64,000 nucleotides of DNA from Salinisphaera sp035690525 (GCF_035690525.1 NZ_DASSKM010000135.1:1-64000); one strand, 5' to 3'; shown: positions 1-8,724, counted from the stretch's first letter. Notes: a model not told the origin generated them from the sequence alone. A program made the numbers and translations.

Positions 1-201
1 TCAGGTCGGTACCCAATCCACGTATATCAGAGTGATCTACCGTCGCATCAGCCGTCCGTGTTCTGTTCCAAGGGCATGCTGCAGCACACAAATCATGAAT
101 CAGTCACAAGTCGTAGTTGACAGGTCAATCCATATCAGGCGTTTTCGGGGTGCTAGAGACAAAGAATAAAACCTGTTGTCTTGGCGTAAAGGAGTAAGCC
201 C

Positions 202-1482
202 ATGAACAAACAGCTGGACTTTTCCGACCCGATACTGGCGAATCTCCACGACCTGCTCCCGGACCTGGAAAAGCTCTATACCAATATACACGCGCACCCG
301 GAGCTGTCCATGCAGGAAACCCGGACCGCCGATCTGGCGGCCGAGCGGCTGCGCGCGGCCGGTTATGAGGTGACCACCAGCATCGGCAAGACCGGCGTCG
401 TCGGCCTGCTGCGTAACGGCGACGGGCCGACGGTCATGCTGCGCGCCGACATGGATGCGCTGCCGGTCCGGGAGGCGACCGGCGTCGCCTATGCCAGCGA
501 AGTCACGGCCACCGACGGCGAGGGCAACACCGTGCCGGTCATGCACGCCTGCGGCCATGACATGCACGTGGCGTGGCTGGTCGGGGCGGCCACGCTGTTC
601 GCGCAGGCTCGCGATGCCTGGCAGGGCACCGTCATGGCCGTCTTCCAGCCGGCCGAGGAAACCGCGGAAGGCGCCCAGGCCATGATCGACGATGGCTTGT
701 TCGACCGCTTTCTCCAGCCCGATGTCGTGCTGGGCCAGCACGTGATGGTCGGCCCGGCGGGCGCCATCGGCGGCCGTACCGGGGTGATTACCGCGGCCGC
801 CGACAGCCTGGAGATTCGGCTGTTCGGGCGCGGCGGCCACGGCTCGATGCCCCAGGCCAGTATCGATCCCGTGGTCATGGCGGCGGCCACGGTGCTGCGG
901 CTGCAGACCATCGTCTCCCGCGAGGTCGCGGCCGTCGAATCGGCCGTGGTGACCGTCGGCGCGCTGACCGCCGGTAGCAAGGAAAACGTCATCCCCGACG
1001 AGGCCGTCATCAAGCTCAATGTGCGCACCTTCGACGAGGCCGTGCGCAAGCGCGTGCTCGCCGCCATCGAGCGGATCGTCAACGCCGAGGCCGCGGCCTC
1101 GGGCGCGCCCAGGGCCCCGGAGATCACGCCGCTGGATCGTTACAATCTGGTGGTTAACGACGAAGAGGCGAGCCAGCGCGTGGTGGAGTCGTTTCGTGCG
1201 CATTTTTCCGCCGATCGCGTCCATGAGACGGGGCCGGCGCCGGCGAGCGAAGACTTCGGGTCGTTCGGCGCCGAGTGGCACGTACCCGCCGTATTCTGGT
1301 TTGTCGGCGGCACCGACCCCGACATTTATGAGAAAGCCAGAGCGGAAGATCGCATCAATGAAATTCCAACCAATCACAACGCGGGTTTCCTGCCGGTGAT
1401 CCACCCGACATTGGAAGCCGGGGTCGAGGCGATGGTGGTCGCCACGCGGCCCTGGCTGGCGGCGTACAGCGTGCGGCTATAG
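202..1482 (+). CDS. M20 family metallo-amidohydrolase (hippurate/N-acyl-amino acid hydrolase type)
   Basis: 426 aa, cytosolic, no signal peptide. The protein has the M20D peptidase layout: LRADMDALPV near residues 80-89, the metal-binding CGHDMH near 117-122, the catalytic QPAEE near 149-153, a GRGGHGSMP dimerisation-domain motif near 212-220, and APASEDFGSF near 350. The family releases an acyl group or amino acid from N-acylated amino acids or related amides using two metal ions. The ATG at 202 is preceded by AAAGGAG at good spacing, which fixes the start. The substrate cannot be read from sequence; hippurate, N-acetylated amino acids and indole-3-acetyl conjugates are all known in this subfamily. 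It stands alone, with a membrane protein gene about 70 nt downstream. Confidence 0.9.
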   Translation: MNKQLDFSDPILANLHDLLPDLEKLYTNIHAHPELSMQETRTADLAAERLRAAGYEVTTSIGKTGVVGLLRNGDGPTVMLRADMDALPVREATGVAYASEVTATDGEGNTVPVMHACGHDMHVAWLVGAATLFAQARDAWQGTVMAVFQPAEETAEGAQAMIDDGLFDRFLQPDVVLGQHVMVGPAGAIGGRTGVITAAADSLEIRLFGRGGHGSMPQASIDPVVMAAATVLRLQTIVSREVAAVESAVVTVGALTAGSKENVIPDEAVIKLNVRTFDEAVRKRVLAAIERIVNAEAAASGAPRAPEITPLDRYNLVVNDEEASQRVVESFRAHFSADRVHETGPAPASEDFGSFGAEWHVPAVFWFVGGTDPDIYEKARAEDRINEIPTNHNAGFLPVIHPTLEAGVEAMVVATRPWLAAYSVRL

Positions 1483-1553
1483 TGGGCTGAATCGCGTCAG
1501 AATAGGAAAAAGATTCGCCCGATACAGGCGCGGGATTCCGAGGATGATATAGG

Positions 1554-2171
1554 GTGGATTTATTGTTGCTGCTGCTTGATCTCGGAGGCACGTTCGTGTT
1601 CGCGATCAGCGGGGCGATCGCCGCGGTCAAGCATCGGCTCGATATCTTCGGTGTGCTGGTGCTGTCGTTTGCCGCGGGTAACGTCGGCGGTATCACGCGT
1701 GATCTGCTGATCGGCGCGGTACCGCCGGCGGCTATCGCGCACTGGCCCTATCTCGGCGTTTCAGTGCTGGCCGGATCGATCACTTATGTGTGGTACCGGA
1801 TCGTCGACCGGTTCAGCTACCCGGTGATGTGGTTCGATGCCGCAGGTTTAGCGTTCTTCGCGGTCTCGGGCGCCGAAAAAGCGCTGGTCTATGGCCTCAA
1901 CCCGCTGATGGCGGCATTGCTCGGCATGTTGACCGGGGTCGGCGGCGGCATGCTGCGCGACCTGCTGACGATCCAGATACCGAATGTATTGCGCGCCGAT
2001 ATCTATGCCTTGGCCGGACTGGCCGGCGCGGCCGTGGTGGTGATCGGCCATGTGCTCGGTATTCCGGCGTTGATCACCACGATTGTCGGCGGGTTGCTGT
2101 GCTTTGCCTTACGGGTGATGGCTTTCCGTTACGGCTGGCATTTACCCACGGCGCGGCCGCCGGACACGTGA
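1554..2171 (+). CDS. TRIC-type / UPF0126 (YicG-YadS) inner-membrane cation channel
   Basis: 205 aa and almost entirely hydrophobic, with about seven predicted membrane segments arranged as two related halves. Each half carries a glycine-rich helix (LGGTFVFAISGAIAA near residue 9 and GMLTGVGGGMLRDLL near 122), the hallmark of the bacterial TRIC family, formerly UPF0126. Bacterial TRIC homologues form trimeric cation (K+) channels; the physiological role in bacteria is unsettled. The start is GTG at 1554, giving MDLLLLLLD. No strong Shine-Dalgarno is seen apart from an AGGATGA tract about ten bases upstream. It lies about 70 nt after the amidohydrolase on the same strand and may share its transcript. 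Confidence 0.85.
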   Translation: MDLLLLLLDLGGTFVFAISGAIAAVKHRLDIFGVLVLSFAAGNVGGITRDLLIGAVPPAAIAHWPYLGVSVLAGSITYVWYRIVDRFSYPVMWFDAAGLAFFAVSGAEKALVYGLNPLMAALLGMLTGVGGGMLRDLLTIQIPNVLRADIYALAGLAGAAVVVIGHVLGIPALITTIVGGLLCFALRVMAFRYGWHLPTARPPDT

Positions 2172-2274
2172 GTCGTGGGATCGGTCATGCCGAATGATTA
2201 ACGCAGCAATAAATGCGACGGCCTTGATCCGGCTCTAACCTGTCCAACATCAGGACATCGTAAGGAAAGCCGTC

Positions 2275-2680
2275 ATGATCGAACTACAAGAGTCCGTTAA
2301 GATGCCGAGCGCCAAACGTGATAACCAGCGCTGGCAGGCGGTCACGGCAAACGATGCCGCCGCCGACGGCGATTTCTTCTACGCAGTCAAAACGACCGGC
2401 GTGTATTGCCGGCCGAGCTGCTCCTCCCGCGCGCCTAAGCGCGAGAACGTCGCGTTTTACGCAACGCGCGAGGCCGCCGAGCGCGCCGGCCGTGTTCCTG
2501 TTCGGCGGCTGGAGGCGCGGTGATCGGCCGCTACGCATCCCGATCACCCACGGCGATGTCGTGGTCTGGGGCGGCCCGGCGCGCCTGCGTTATCACGGCA
2601 TCGCGCCGCTCAAAGCGGCGGATCACGCCTTCGCCGGATCGCATCGCATCAACCTGACACTGCGCAAGGCCGGGCCTTAG
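2275..2680 (+). pseudogene. ada-alkB deletion scar: Ada N-terminus joined to AlkB C-terminus
   Basis: Bases 2275-2490 encode the start of an Ada-type methylphosphotriester zinc domain (DGDFFYAVKTTGVYCRPSC, then RAPKRENVAFYATREAAERAG) behind a good AAGGA site. The reading then stops matching Ada just before its second CxxC zinc pair. From about 2486 the +1-shifted frame reads PAVFLFGGWRRGDRPLR, THGDVVVWGGPARLRYHGI and HRINLTLRKAGP to a stop at 2680. This is the C-terminal half of AlkB, holding the second metal histidine and the two 2-oxoglutarate arginines. Everything between, including the Ada methyltransferase domain and the AlkB HxD, is missing. The two halves are out of frame, so the only product would be an 82-aa peptide ending at 2523. 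The known ada-alkB gene order supports one internal deletion. Neither repair activity can survive. Confidence 0.85.
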
Positions 2681-2923
2681 GGCTTGTCCGAGGCGGTGCG
2701 CGAAAGGCGCGCGGCGACGGATGCTGGGCGGCAAGCCTTGCATTAGGCGATTTCGGACTCGTAAAAGATTCTGGGCGTGTGGTTTCACTGGCTTGTGCAT
2801 GCCCAGCGAGGGACAGGGTTCATCCGTATTGTTCACGATGAAATTCGCTTGAGTAAGGTGGTTTCATCTGCTCATTCTCGATAGGAAGAATGTGAACAAC
2901 CTGCCCAAGAGGAAATTTTCATC

Positions 2924-3688
2924 ATGAATCAGCCGCAACGGGTATTGATCACGGCGGCGGCCTCGGGCATCGGGCACGCCATTGCTGAAGCGTTTCATGC
3001 TGCAGGCGCGCAGGTTTTTATCTGCGATATCGATATGGAGGCGCTCGCGCGAGTACGCGACGAGTTGCCCGGTGTCCATATCGCCGAGTGCGACATGTCT
3101 CAGCCGGAGGCCATCGCCGGCATGATCCAGGCCGGCACCGAGGCATTGGGCGGTTTGGATGTGCTGGTCAACAACGCCGGCATATCCGGCCCGACCCTGG
3201 CCGCCGAAGACCTCCCGCTCGAGCAATGGGAACAGGTGGTCCAAATTAACCTCAACGGCACGTTCTACACGACGCAGCGGGCTATTCCCCATCTCAAGCA
3301 ATCCGCTGCGGGCGTCATCATCAATATGTCGTCGGCCGCCGGGCGTTTTGGCTATCCCAATCGCAGCCCGTACTGCGCGACCAAGTGGGGCCTGCTGGGT
3401 CTGACCAAGACGCTGGCCATGGAGCTGGGCGAGTATGACATTCGCGTCAACGCAATTGCGCCGGGCGCGGTCAAAGGTGAACGCATACACCACGTGCTTG
3501 AAGGCCGCGCCGAGCAGGCACACGAGACACTGGAACAAGCGACCGAGGACGCGTTGGCCAAGCAGTCGCTCAAGCACTTCGTCGATCCGGCGAATATCGG
3601 CGCGCTGGCGGTGTTTCTCGCCTCCGACGCGGCTCAATCGATTTCCGGCCAAATACTGCCCATCGATGGCGATCTACAGAGCAACTAA
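2924..3688 (+). CDS. short-chain dehydrogenase/reductase (SDR, NAD(P)-dependent)
   Basis: 254 aa classical SDR with a Rossmann fold. The dinucleotide motif is TAAASGIG (residues 9-16; the usual first Gly is Ala), followed by CDMS, NNAG near 85-88, the catalytic serine in INMSSAAG near 133, and YCATK near 150-154. The acidic residue after the second strand (CDID) suggests NAD preference. ATG at 2924 follows AGAGGAAA. The family interconverts alcohols and ketones; hydroxybutyrate or sugar-like substrates are possible but not determinable. It lies between the ada-alkB scar and the lipocalin-like pseudogene, and neither neighbour informs the substrate. The 240 bases before it hold no gene that I can see. 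Confidence 0.88.
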   Translation: MNQPQRVLITAAASGIGHAIAEAFHAAGAQVFICDIDMEALARVRDELPGVHIAECDMSQPEAIAGMIQAGTEALGGLDVLVNNAGISGPTLAAEDLPLEQWEQVVQINLNGTFYTTQRAIPHLKQSAAGVIINMSSAAGRFGYPNRSPYCATKWGLLGLTKTLAMELGEYDIRVNAIAPGAVKGERIHHVLEGRAEQAHETLEQATEDALAKQSLKHFVDPANIGALAVFLASDAAQSISGQILPIDGDLQSN

Positions 3689-3756
3689 AACCCTTGGCCG
3701 GGCAATTCGCTCCCTGTCGCAATTCTTGCTATTTCCAATCGAACAGGCAGAAGGCC

Positions 3757-4216
3757 ATGAGTAAAAACGCTTCGCGAGCAGTTGATCGGCGCCTGGAAAC
3801 TGGCGTCGTACGTTGAGAAACCGGTCGATGGTTCTCCGACCACCTATCCGCTGGGCGAAAATCCCAAGGGACTGATTCTTTACACGCCCGACGGTTACAT
3901 GTCGGCCCAGTTGATGGCGCCCGATAGGGCCCCGTTCGCCTCCGGCGACTGGTTCGATGGCACGACCGACGAATATCGGCAAGAAGCATCGACCTACATC
4001 GCCTATTCCGGCGCCTACTATGTCGACGAGGACAAACAGGCACTGTTCCATTCCATGCATGTCTCGCTGTTTCCGAACTGGACGGGGCAGACGCAGCAGC
4101 GCATCGTGTCGCTCGAAGGCAACGTGCTCCACCTGAGCAGCGCAGAATCGATTATGTCAGGCGGACAAGAGGTGATGTCTTATCTGGAATGGCGCCGCGC
4201 CAAGGCAAGTAGTTGA
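3757..4216 (+). pseudogene. lipocalin-like domain protein, frameshifted near its start
   Basis: From about 3770 one frame reads LREQLIGAWKL, then YPLGENPKGLILYTPDGYMS and ends LEWRRAKASS. This is a complete small lipocalin-like (Lipocalin_5) domain of about 145 aa. That frame has a TGA at 3758 and no ATG; the first usable codon would be TTG at 3782, inside the domain. The natural ATG at 3757 is one frame away. It reads MSKNASRAVDRR and stops after 19 codons. Removing one A from the five-A run at 3763-3767 restores MSKTLREQLIGAWKL. So this is either a real homopolymer frameshift or a sequencing error. Family members are small, poorly characterised beta-barrel proteins. Confidence 0.75.
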
Positions 4217-4289
4217 CGATCGCCCGCTGGATGTCCGACAAGGAGACGAGACCCTACACGTCTTTATTTTTCAATCGCATTAACGGCCA

Positions 4290-4318
4290 TTAACGCGCCG
4301 CTGGGGCGCTGCTAGAAT
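4290..4318 (+). promoter_or_regulatory. sigma-70-type promoter of cysM
   Basis: TTAACG at 4290-4295 and TAGAAT at 4313-4318 are separated by exactly 17 bases, giving 4/6 and 5/6 matches to the consensus hexamers. A start about seven bases after the -10 box would fall on the cysM ATG at 4325. Confidence 0.6.
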
Positions 4319-4324
4319 GGCGCT

Positions 4325-5221
4325 ATGAAAAGCTATCCCACACTCCAGAACTTCGTCGGCAACACCCCGCTGACCCGCCTGCAGCGCATGCCGGGCGAGA
4401 CCGACAACGTCGTGCTCGCCAAGCTCGAAGGCAACAATCCGGCCGGTTCGGTCAAGGACCGCCCGGCGTATTCCATGATCCGGCGCGCCGCTGAGCGCGG
4501 CGAGATCAGGCCGGGCGATACCCTGATCGAAGCCACCAGCGGCAACACCGGCATCGCGCTGGCGATGGTCGCGGCCATGGAAGGCTACCGGATGCGCCTG
4601 CTCATGCCCGAGAACATGAGCGAGGAACGCCGGGCCTCGATGCGCGCCTACGGCGCCGAGATCGTCCCGATATCCGAAGCCGAGGGCATGGAAGGCGCGC
4701 GCGATCGGGCCCGGCAGATGCACGACGACGGCGAAGGCTATCTGCTCGACCAGTTCGCCAATCCGGACAATCCGCGTGCGCACTACGAAACCACCGGGCC
4801 GGAAATCTGGGACGCCACCAACGGCCGGATCACCCATTTCGTGGCCACCATGGGCACCACCGGTACGATCATGGGCTGCTCGCGCTACCTCAAGGAAGTC
4901 AATCCCGATATTCAGATCATCGGCGTGCAGCCGGCCGGCGAGTCCAAGATTCCCGGTATTCGGCGCTGGCCGCAAGCGTATCTGCCGGAAATCTATGAGC
5001 CCCGGCGCGTGGATCGTATTATCGATGTCGAGCAGGCCGACGCCGAGACCACGATGAAACGGCTGGCGCGCGAGGAAGGCATCTTCGCCGGCCCGTCGTC
5101 GGGCGGTAGTGTGTTCGCCGCGCTCACGGTCGCCGCCGAGGTGGAGCACGCCACTATCGCCATGATCATCTGTGATCGCGGCGATCGTTACCTCTCGACC
5201 GGCGTTTACGACAAGCCGTGA
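4325..5221 (+). CDS. cysM: cysteine synthase B (O-acetylserine sulfhydrylase B)
   Basis: 298 aa PLP fold-type II enzyme that makes cysteine from O-acetylserine and sulfide or thiosulfate. The PLP lysine is in AGSVKDRP (K44), with the phosphate loop TSGNTGIAL near 79, GTTGTIMG near 177 and the C-terminal PSSGGSV near 258. The N-terminus TLQNFVGNTPLTRLQR and the length are typical of CysM rather than the longer CysK. There is no Shine-Dalgarno before the ATG, and the promoter places transcription start on the ATG, suggesting a leaderless message. The stop overlaps the next start (GTGA), so it heads a run through nagZ. Confidence 0.95.
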   Translation: MKSYPTLQNFVGNTPLTRLQRMPGETDNVVLAKLEGNNPAGSVKDRPAYSMIRRAAERGEIRPGDTLIEATSGNTGIALAMVAAMEGYRMRLLMPENMSEERRASMRAYGAEIVPISEAEGMEGARDRARQMHDDGEGYLLDQFANPDNPRAHYETTGPEIWDATNGRITHFVATMGTTGTIMGCSRYLKEVNPDIQIIGVQPAGESKIPGIRRWPQAYLPEIYEPRRVDRIIDVEQADAETTMKRLAREEGIFAGPSSGGSVFAALTVAAEVEHATIAMIICDRGDRYLSTGVYDKP

Positions 5222-5859
5222 CGACCGCCACGGTCGTTCTGGTCGCGCATACCGTACTGGATGCGGCCGCCGCGCGCCGGCTGGCCGATTACGGTGAGCT
5301 GGACGATGCCGGCGTGGCCCGGGCGCTCGGACAGGTTCATATGCAGCGCTGGGGCCGGGCCGATCTGCCCGGCCATCTGCGCTGCATCGACGCGTTGGCC
5401 GCCGTGATCGACGACGGGGCTGCCGGGCCGCGTCTGGTCGGCCCGGCGGCGGCGACCGAGCCCGAACGGCTGGAGGCGCTGTTCGCGGCTTGGCCGGCCG
5501 GCGCGGTCGATTTGGTCGATTGGGACGGTGCCGCACGCGCGCTGTTGGCTGCCCGGGCGCTGGCGCACGCGCGCGTTTTGCCTGCGGCGTTTGCCGCGGC
5601 GCGCGCCCGCGCTCTGGCCGAGCGCGCCGCGCCCGCGCCCGCCGGCCATCCGGCGCCGGCCGACGAAGTCGAATTGGCGTGTCTGCAACTGATGGCCGGG
5701 CTGGATACGACCCGGGGCGCGCCGGATACGGTCGCACGCGCGATCGCGCGCTATCGGCTCTGGCTGCGCTGGCAGTACGTGACCGGTTGCATCGATGCCG
5801 GCGAGCGCGCCAAGCGCGAGGCGCGGCTGTCCGAAATCCGGTTCGAGAACAGCGCATGA
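5218..5859 (+). CDS. unrecognised conserved-context protein between cysM and rlmD
   Basis: 213 aa, very rich in Ala and Arg. GTG start at 5218 overlaps the cysM stop, and its TGA overlaps the rlmD ATG (ATGA), so it is translationally coupled on both sides and very likely real. I recognise no family. Visible features: no signal peptide or membrane helix; an N-terminal segment TVVLVAHTVLDAAAA that looks like a beta strand plus helix; GQVHMQRWGRADLPGHLRCID near 38-58; an Ala-rich helical middle; a C-terminal segment with RYRLWLRWQYVTGC and a charged helix ending SEIRFENSA. Its position suggests a soluble accessory role, but no function can be assigned. Confidence 0.75.
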   Translation: MTTATVVLVAHTVLDAAAARRLADYGELDDAGVARALGQVHMQRWGRADLPGHLRCIDALAAVIDDGAAGPRLVGPAAATEPERLEALFAAWPAGAVDLVDWDGAARALLAARALAHARVLPAAFAAARARALAERAAPAPAGHPAPADEVELACLQLMAGLDTTRGAPDTVARAIARYRLWLRWQYVTGCIDAGERAKREARLSEIRFENSA

Positions 5860-7196
5860 GCCGTCGGCTTAAGCGCAAAAAGCCACCCGAGCGCGGCGTC
5901 GTCGATATCACCGATCTGGCCAGTAACGGCCGCGGCGTCGGGCACGTCCAGGGCAAGGCCATCTTCGTCGCCGACACGCTGCCCGGCGAACAGGCGCTTT
6001 ACCGGCCGGTCAAGGTCAAGCGCGACTACGAACAGGCCGAGATGGCCACGCTGTTCTCGGCCTCGGCCGATCGGACGACGCCGCGCTGCGCTCATTTCGG
6101 TATTTGCGGCGGCTGTGTCCTGCAGCATGCCTCGCCCGCGGCACAGGTGGAATTCAAGCAGCGTCAGCTCGTACAAACGCTCGAACGGGTGGGCGGCGTC
6201 GCCCCGGAGCGCATGCTCGAGCCGCTGACCGGCGCGCGCTGGGGCTATCGCCGCCGGGCGCGGCTCGGGGTGAAGCACGTGCCGAAAAAAGGCGGCACGC
6301 TGGTCGGATTTCGCGAACGCGGCGCGCCGTTTATCGCCCAATTGTCGCGCTGTGAGGTGCTGGTGGCCGACGTCGGCGACCGGCTGACCGAACTCGGGCG
6401 CCTGATCGACGACCTGTCGATCCGCAGCGCGATCCCGCAGATCGAGGTCGCGGCCGGCGACAATCACGTGGCGCTCGTCTTTCGTGTGCTCGATCAGCCG
6501 AGCCCGGCCGATCGCGAGCGGCTGGCCGAATACGCTCGCGCGACCGGTTTCGTGCTTTATCTTCAGCCCGGCAACGAAACCACCATCACGCCGCTGACCG
6601 GCGCCCCCGAGCCGCTGTACTATGATTTGCCGGCCTTTGGGGCGCGCCTGTACTTCGAACCGAACGATTTCGTGCAGATCCACGGCGAGATCAACCGCAA
6701 GATGGTCGATGTCGCGCTCGCGCATCTGGATCTGCAGCCCGGGGAGACGGTGCTGGAGTTGTTTTCGGGGCTGGGCAATTTCTCCGTGCCGCTGGCGCGC
6801 ACCGCCGGCGAGGTCGTCACGGTCGAAGGCGAGGCCGGGCTGGTTCAGCGCGCGCGGGAGAACGCGGCGCGCAACGGCGCGACCAACGTGAGCGCCCACG
6901 TCGACAATCTGTTCGAGCCGGCGCCGCGCCCGGCCTGGCAGCCGGACAAGGCCGACAAGGTACTGCTCGACCCGCCGCGCTCGGGCGCGGCCGAAGTTCT
7001 CGGCCATGTGGCCGCCACCGGCGCGTCGCGTATCGTCTACTGTTCCTGTCACCCGGCGACCCTGGCGCGCGACGCGGCCACGCTGGTCGGACGGCACGGT
7101 TATCGTCTGGCCGCGGCCGGCGTGATGGATATGTTCCCGCATACCGCGCACATCGAATCGATGGCGGTTTTCGAAAAACCGAGCCGAGGCTCCTGA
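5856..7196 (+). CDS. rlmD: 23S rRNA (uracil-1939-C5)-methyltransferase RlmD
   Basis: 446 aa from the ATG at 5856. The open frame extends further upstream, but the family begins at MSRRLKRKK and the ATG overlaps the previous stop. An N-terminal TRAM domain (VVDITDLASNGRGVGH) is followed by the iron-sulfur cysteines C78, C84 and C87 (CAHFGICGGC) and a fourth in LSRCEVL. The SAM-binding motif is VLELFSGLGNFS, the LDPPRSGA motif follows, and the catalytic cysteine is in VYCSCHPATLARD. The enzyme methylates U1939 of 23S rRNA using SAM. It is coupled by overlap to both neighbours. In many genomes relA follows rlmD; here a CYTH gene does. Confidence 0.95.
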   Translation: MSRRLKRKKPPERGVVDITDLASNGRGVGHVQGKAIFVADTLPGEQALYRPVKVKRDYEQAEMATLFSASADRTTPRCAHFGICGGCVLQHASPAAQVEFKQRQLVQTLERVGGVAPERMLEPLTGARWGYRRRARLGVKHVPKKGGTLVGFRERGAPFIAQLSRCEVLVADVGDRLTELGRLIDDLSIRSAIPQIEVAAGDNHVALVFRVLDQPSPADRERLAEYARATGFVLYLQPGNETTITPLTGAPEPLYYDLPAFGARLYFEPNDFVQIHGEINRKMVDVALAHLDLQPGETVLELFSGLGNFSVPLARTAGEVVTVEGEAGLVQRARENAARNGATNVSAHVDNLFEPAPRPAWQPDKADKVLLDPPRSGAAEVLGHVAATGASRIVYCSCHPATLARDAATLVGRHGYRLAAAGVMDMFPHTAHIESMAVFEKPSRGS

Positions 7197-7675
7197 TGGC
7201 ACTTGAGATCGAACGCAAGTTCCTCGTCGACGACGACGGTTGGCGCGGGGCGGCCCATGCCAGCCGGCATTTCGCGCAGGGCTATCTCAACGAATCGGGC
7301 CGCGCCTCGGTGCGCGTGCGCATCGAAGGCGACGCCGCGAATCTCAACATCAAGGCCGCCCAGGTGGGTACGTCGCGCGCCGAGTACGAATACGCGATCC
7401 CGATGGCCGAGGCGCGCGAGATTCTGGACCGTCTTACCCTCACGCCGCCGGTCGAGAAGGTTCGCCACTGGTTGGATCATGCCGGGCACACCTGGGAAAT
7501 CGATGAATTCGCCGGCGCCAACGCGCCGCTGGTGGTCGCCGAAATCGAGCTCGACGACCCGGCGGCCCGCTTCGAGCGGCCCGCCTGGCTCGGCGACGAG
7601 ATCACCGACGACGTGCGCTACTACAACCACGCGTTGGCGTTTTCTCCGTACAGCCGGTGGGGCGACGATCGATGA
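7196..7675 (+). CDS. CYTH-domain inorganic triphosphatase-like protein
   Basis: 159 aa, a single CYTH (triphosphate tunnel metalloenzyme) domain. The diagnostic N-terminal EIERKFLV (residues 3-10) supplies the ExExK metal/phosphate signature. Further tunnel residues are visible in RVRIEG, NLNIKAA, WEIDEF and VVAEIELDD. Single-domain members usually hydrolyse tripolyphosphate, and a few are class IV adenylate cyclases; the short length and the absence of a CHAD domain favour triphosphatase. The ATG overlaps the last base of the rlmD stop, and its TGA overlaps the nagZ ATG, so it is fully embedded in the operon. Confidence 0.88.
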   Translation: MALEIERKFLVDDDGWRGAAHASRHFAQGYLNESGRASVRVRIEGDAANLNIKAAQVGTSRAEYEYAIPMAEAREILDRLTLTPPVEKVRHWLDHAGHTWEIDEFAGANAPLVVAEIELDDPAARFERPAWLGDEITDDVRYYNHALAFSPYSRWGDDR

Positions 7676-8724
7676 GCGCGGCCGCGGCGCCCGGCCCGTT
7701 GCTGATCGATGTCGAGGGCAAGTCGCTGACCGACGACGATTGCCGCCTGCTGGCCGATCCGGCCGTCGGCGGCGCGATCCTGTTCACGCGCAACTACACG
7801 GACCGACGGCAGCTGGGCGCTCTGACGGCGGCGATGCGCGCGGTGCGCCCCAACTTGCTGATCGTCGCCGATTACGAGGGCGGCCGGGTACAGCGTTTCC
7901 GAGACGGTTTTACCCCGATCCCGCCGATGCGGGCGCTTGGCCGCGCGTATCTTGAAGACCCGGAGGCTGCGCGCGCGGCGGCCCGCGAACTGGCCTGGCT
8001 GGCGGCCTCGGAGCTGCGCTCGGCCGGCGTCGACATGCCGCTGGCGCCGGTCGCCGACCTCGACTACGGCGTATCGGATGTCATCGGCAGCCGTGCGCTC
8101 GCCGAAACCGCGGACGCGGTCGCCGACTTGGCCGCAATTTATGCGCGGGGGCTCGCCGAGGCGGGCAGTGCGGCCACGGCCAAGCATTTTCCCGGCCACG
8201 GCTATGTCGCCGCCGATTCCCACGCCGAACTGCCGGTCGACGACCGGCCGCGAGGCGAACTCGAGCGCGACTGGGCGCCGTTCGCCGCATTGATCGATCA
8301 GGGCATCGCCTCGGTGATGATGGCGCACGTGCGGTTCACCGCGGTCGACGAGCGCCCGGCCAGCCTCTCGTCGCGCTGGATCGATGGGATTTTACGCGGC
8401 GAACTCGGCTTCGACGGCTGTGTGTTCTGCGACGACCTGAGCATGGGCGGCGCGGCCGCGCTCGGCGATTATGCCCAGCGCACGCGCGGCGCGCTGGCCG
8501 CCGGTTGCGACTACCTGCCGGTATGCAACGATCGGGAGGCGGCCCTGGTGGCCCGCCGCATCGTGGCCGACGGCGCGCCGGATGCAGGCCGTGAACGCCG
8601 AGCGGCGCTGGGCGATCGGCTTGATCGGTCGCGCCGTCATGCTGAGCCCGACCCGGCCGAGTCCGACCCTGGGCGTCTGCGCGCCGCGCGCGAGATCGCC
8701 GCGCAGCTGATGAGCGCCGCATGA
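7672..8724 (+). CDS. nagZ: beta-N-acetylhexosaminidase NagZ (glycoside hydrolase family 3)
   Basis: 350 aa from ATG 7672, which overlaps the CYTH stop. It removes N-acetylglucosamine from anhydromuropeptides in cytosolic peptidoglycan recycling. The GH3 NagZ motifs are present: VADYEGGRVQRF near 64-75, KHFPGHG near 165-171, the D-S-H loop following it, and the nucleophile aspartate in CDDLSMGG near 250. The C-terminal 50 residues are Arg/Asp-rich and less typical, so the extreme C-terminus may have drifted. The gene order nagZ then methylthioinosine phosphorylase near mfd resembles Pseudomonas PA3005-PA3002, here with hpt inserted. Confidence 0.93.
   Translation: MSAAAAPGPLLIDVEGKSLTDDDCRLLADPAVGGAILFTRNYTDRRQLGALTAAMRAVRPNLLIVADYEGGRVQRFRDGFTPIPPMRALGRAYLEDPEAARAAARELAWLAASELRSAGVDMPLAPVADLDYGVSDVIGSRALAETADAVADLAAIYARGLAEAGSAATAKHFPGHGYVAADSHAELPVDDRPRGELERDWAPFAALIDQGIASVMMAHVRFTAVDERPASLSSRWIDGILRGELGFDGCVFCDDLSMGGAAALGDYAQRTRGALAAGCDYLPVCNDREAALVARRIVADGAPDAGRERRAALGDRLDRSRRHAEPDPAESDPGRLRAAREIAAQLMSAA

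Noticed and set aside
1..201. Possible promoter or small gene at the left window edge
   Set aside because: No convincing hexamer pair or reading frame; only the ribosome site of the amidohydrolase is clear.
100..1404. 434-codon minus-strand frame opposite the amidohydrolase
   Set aside because: Composition shadow of a clear M20 gene; no family motif in the translation.
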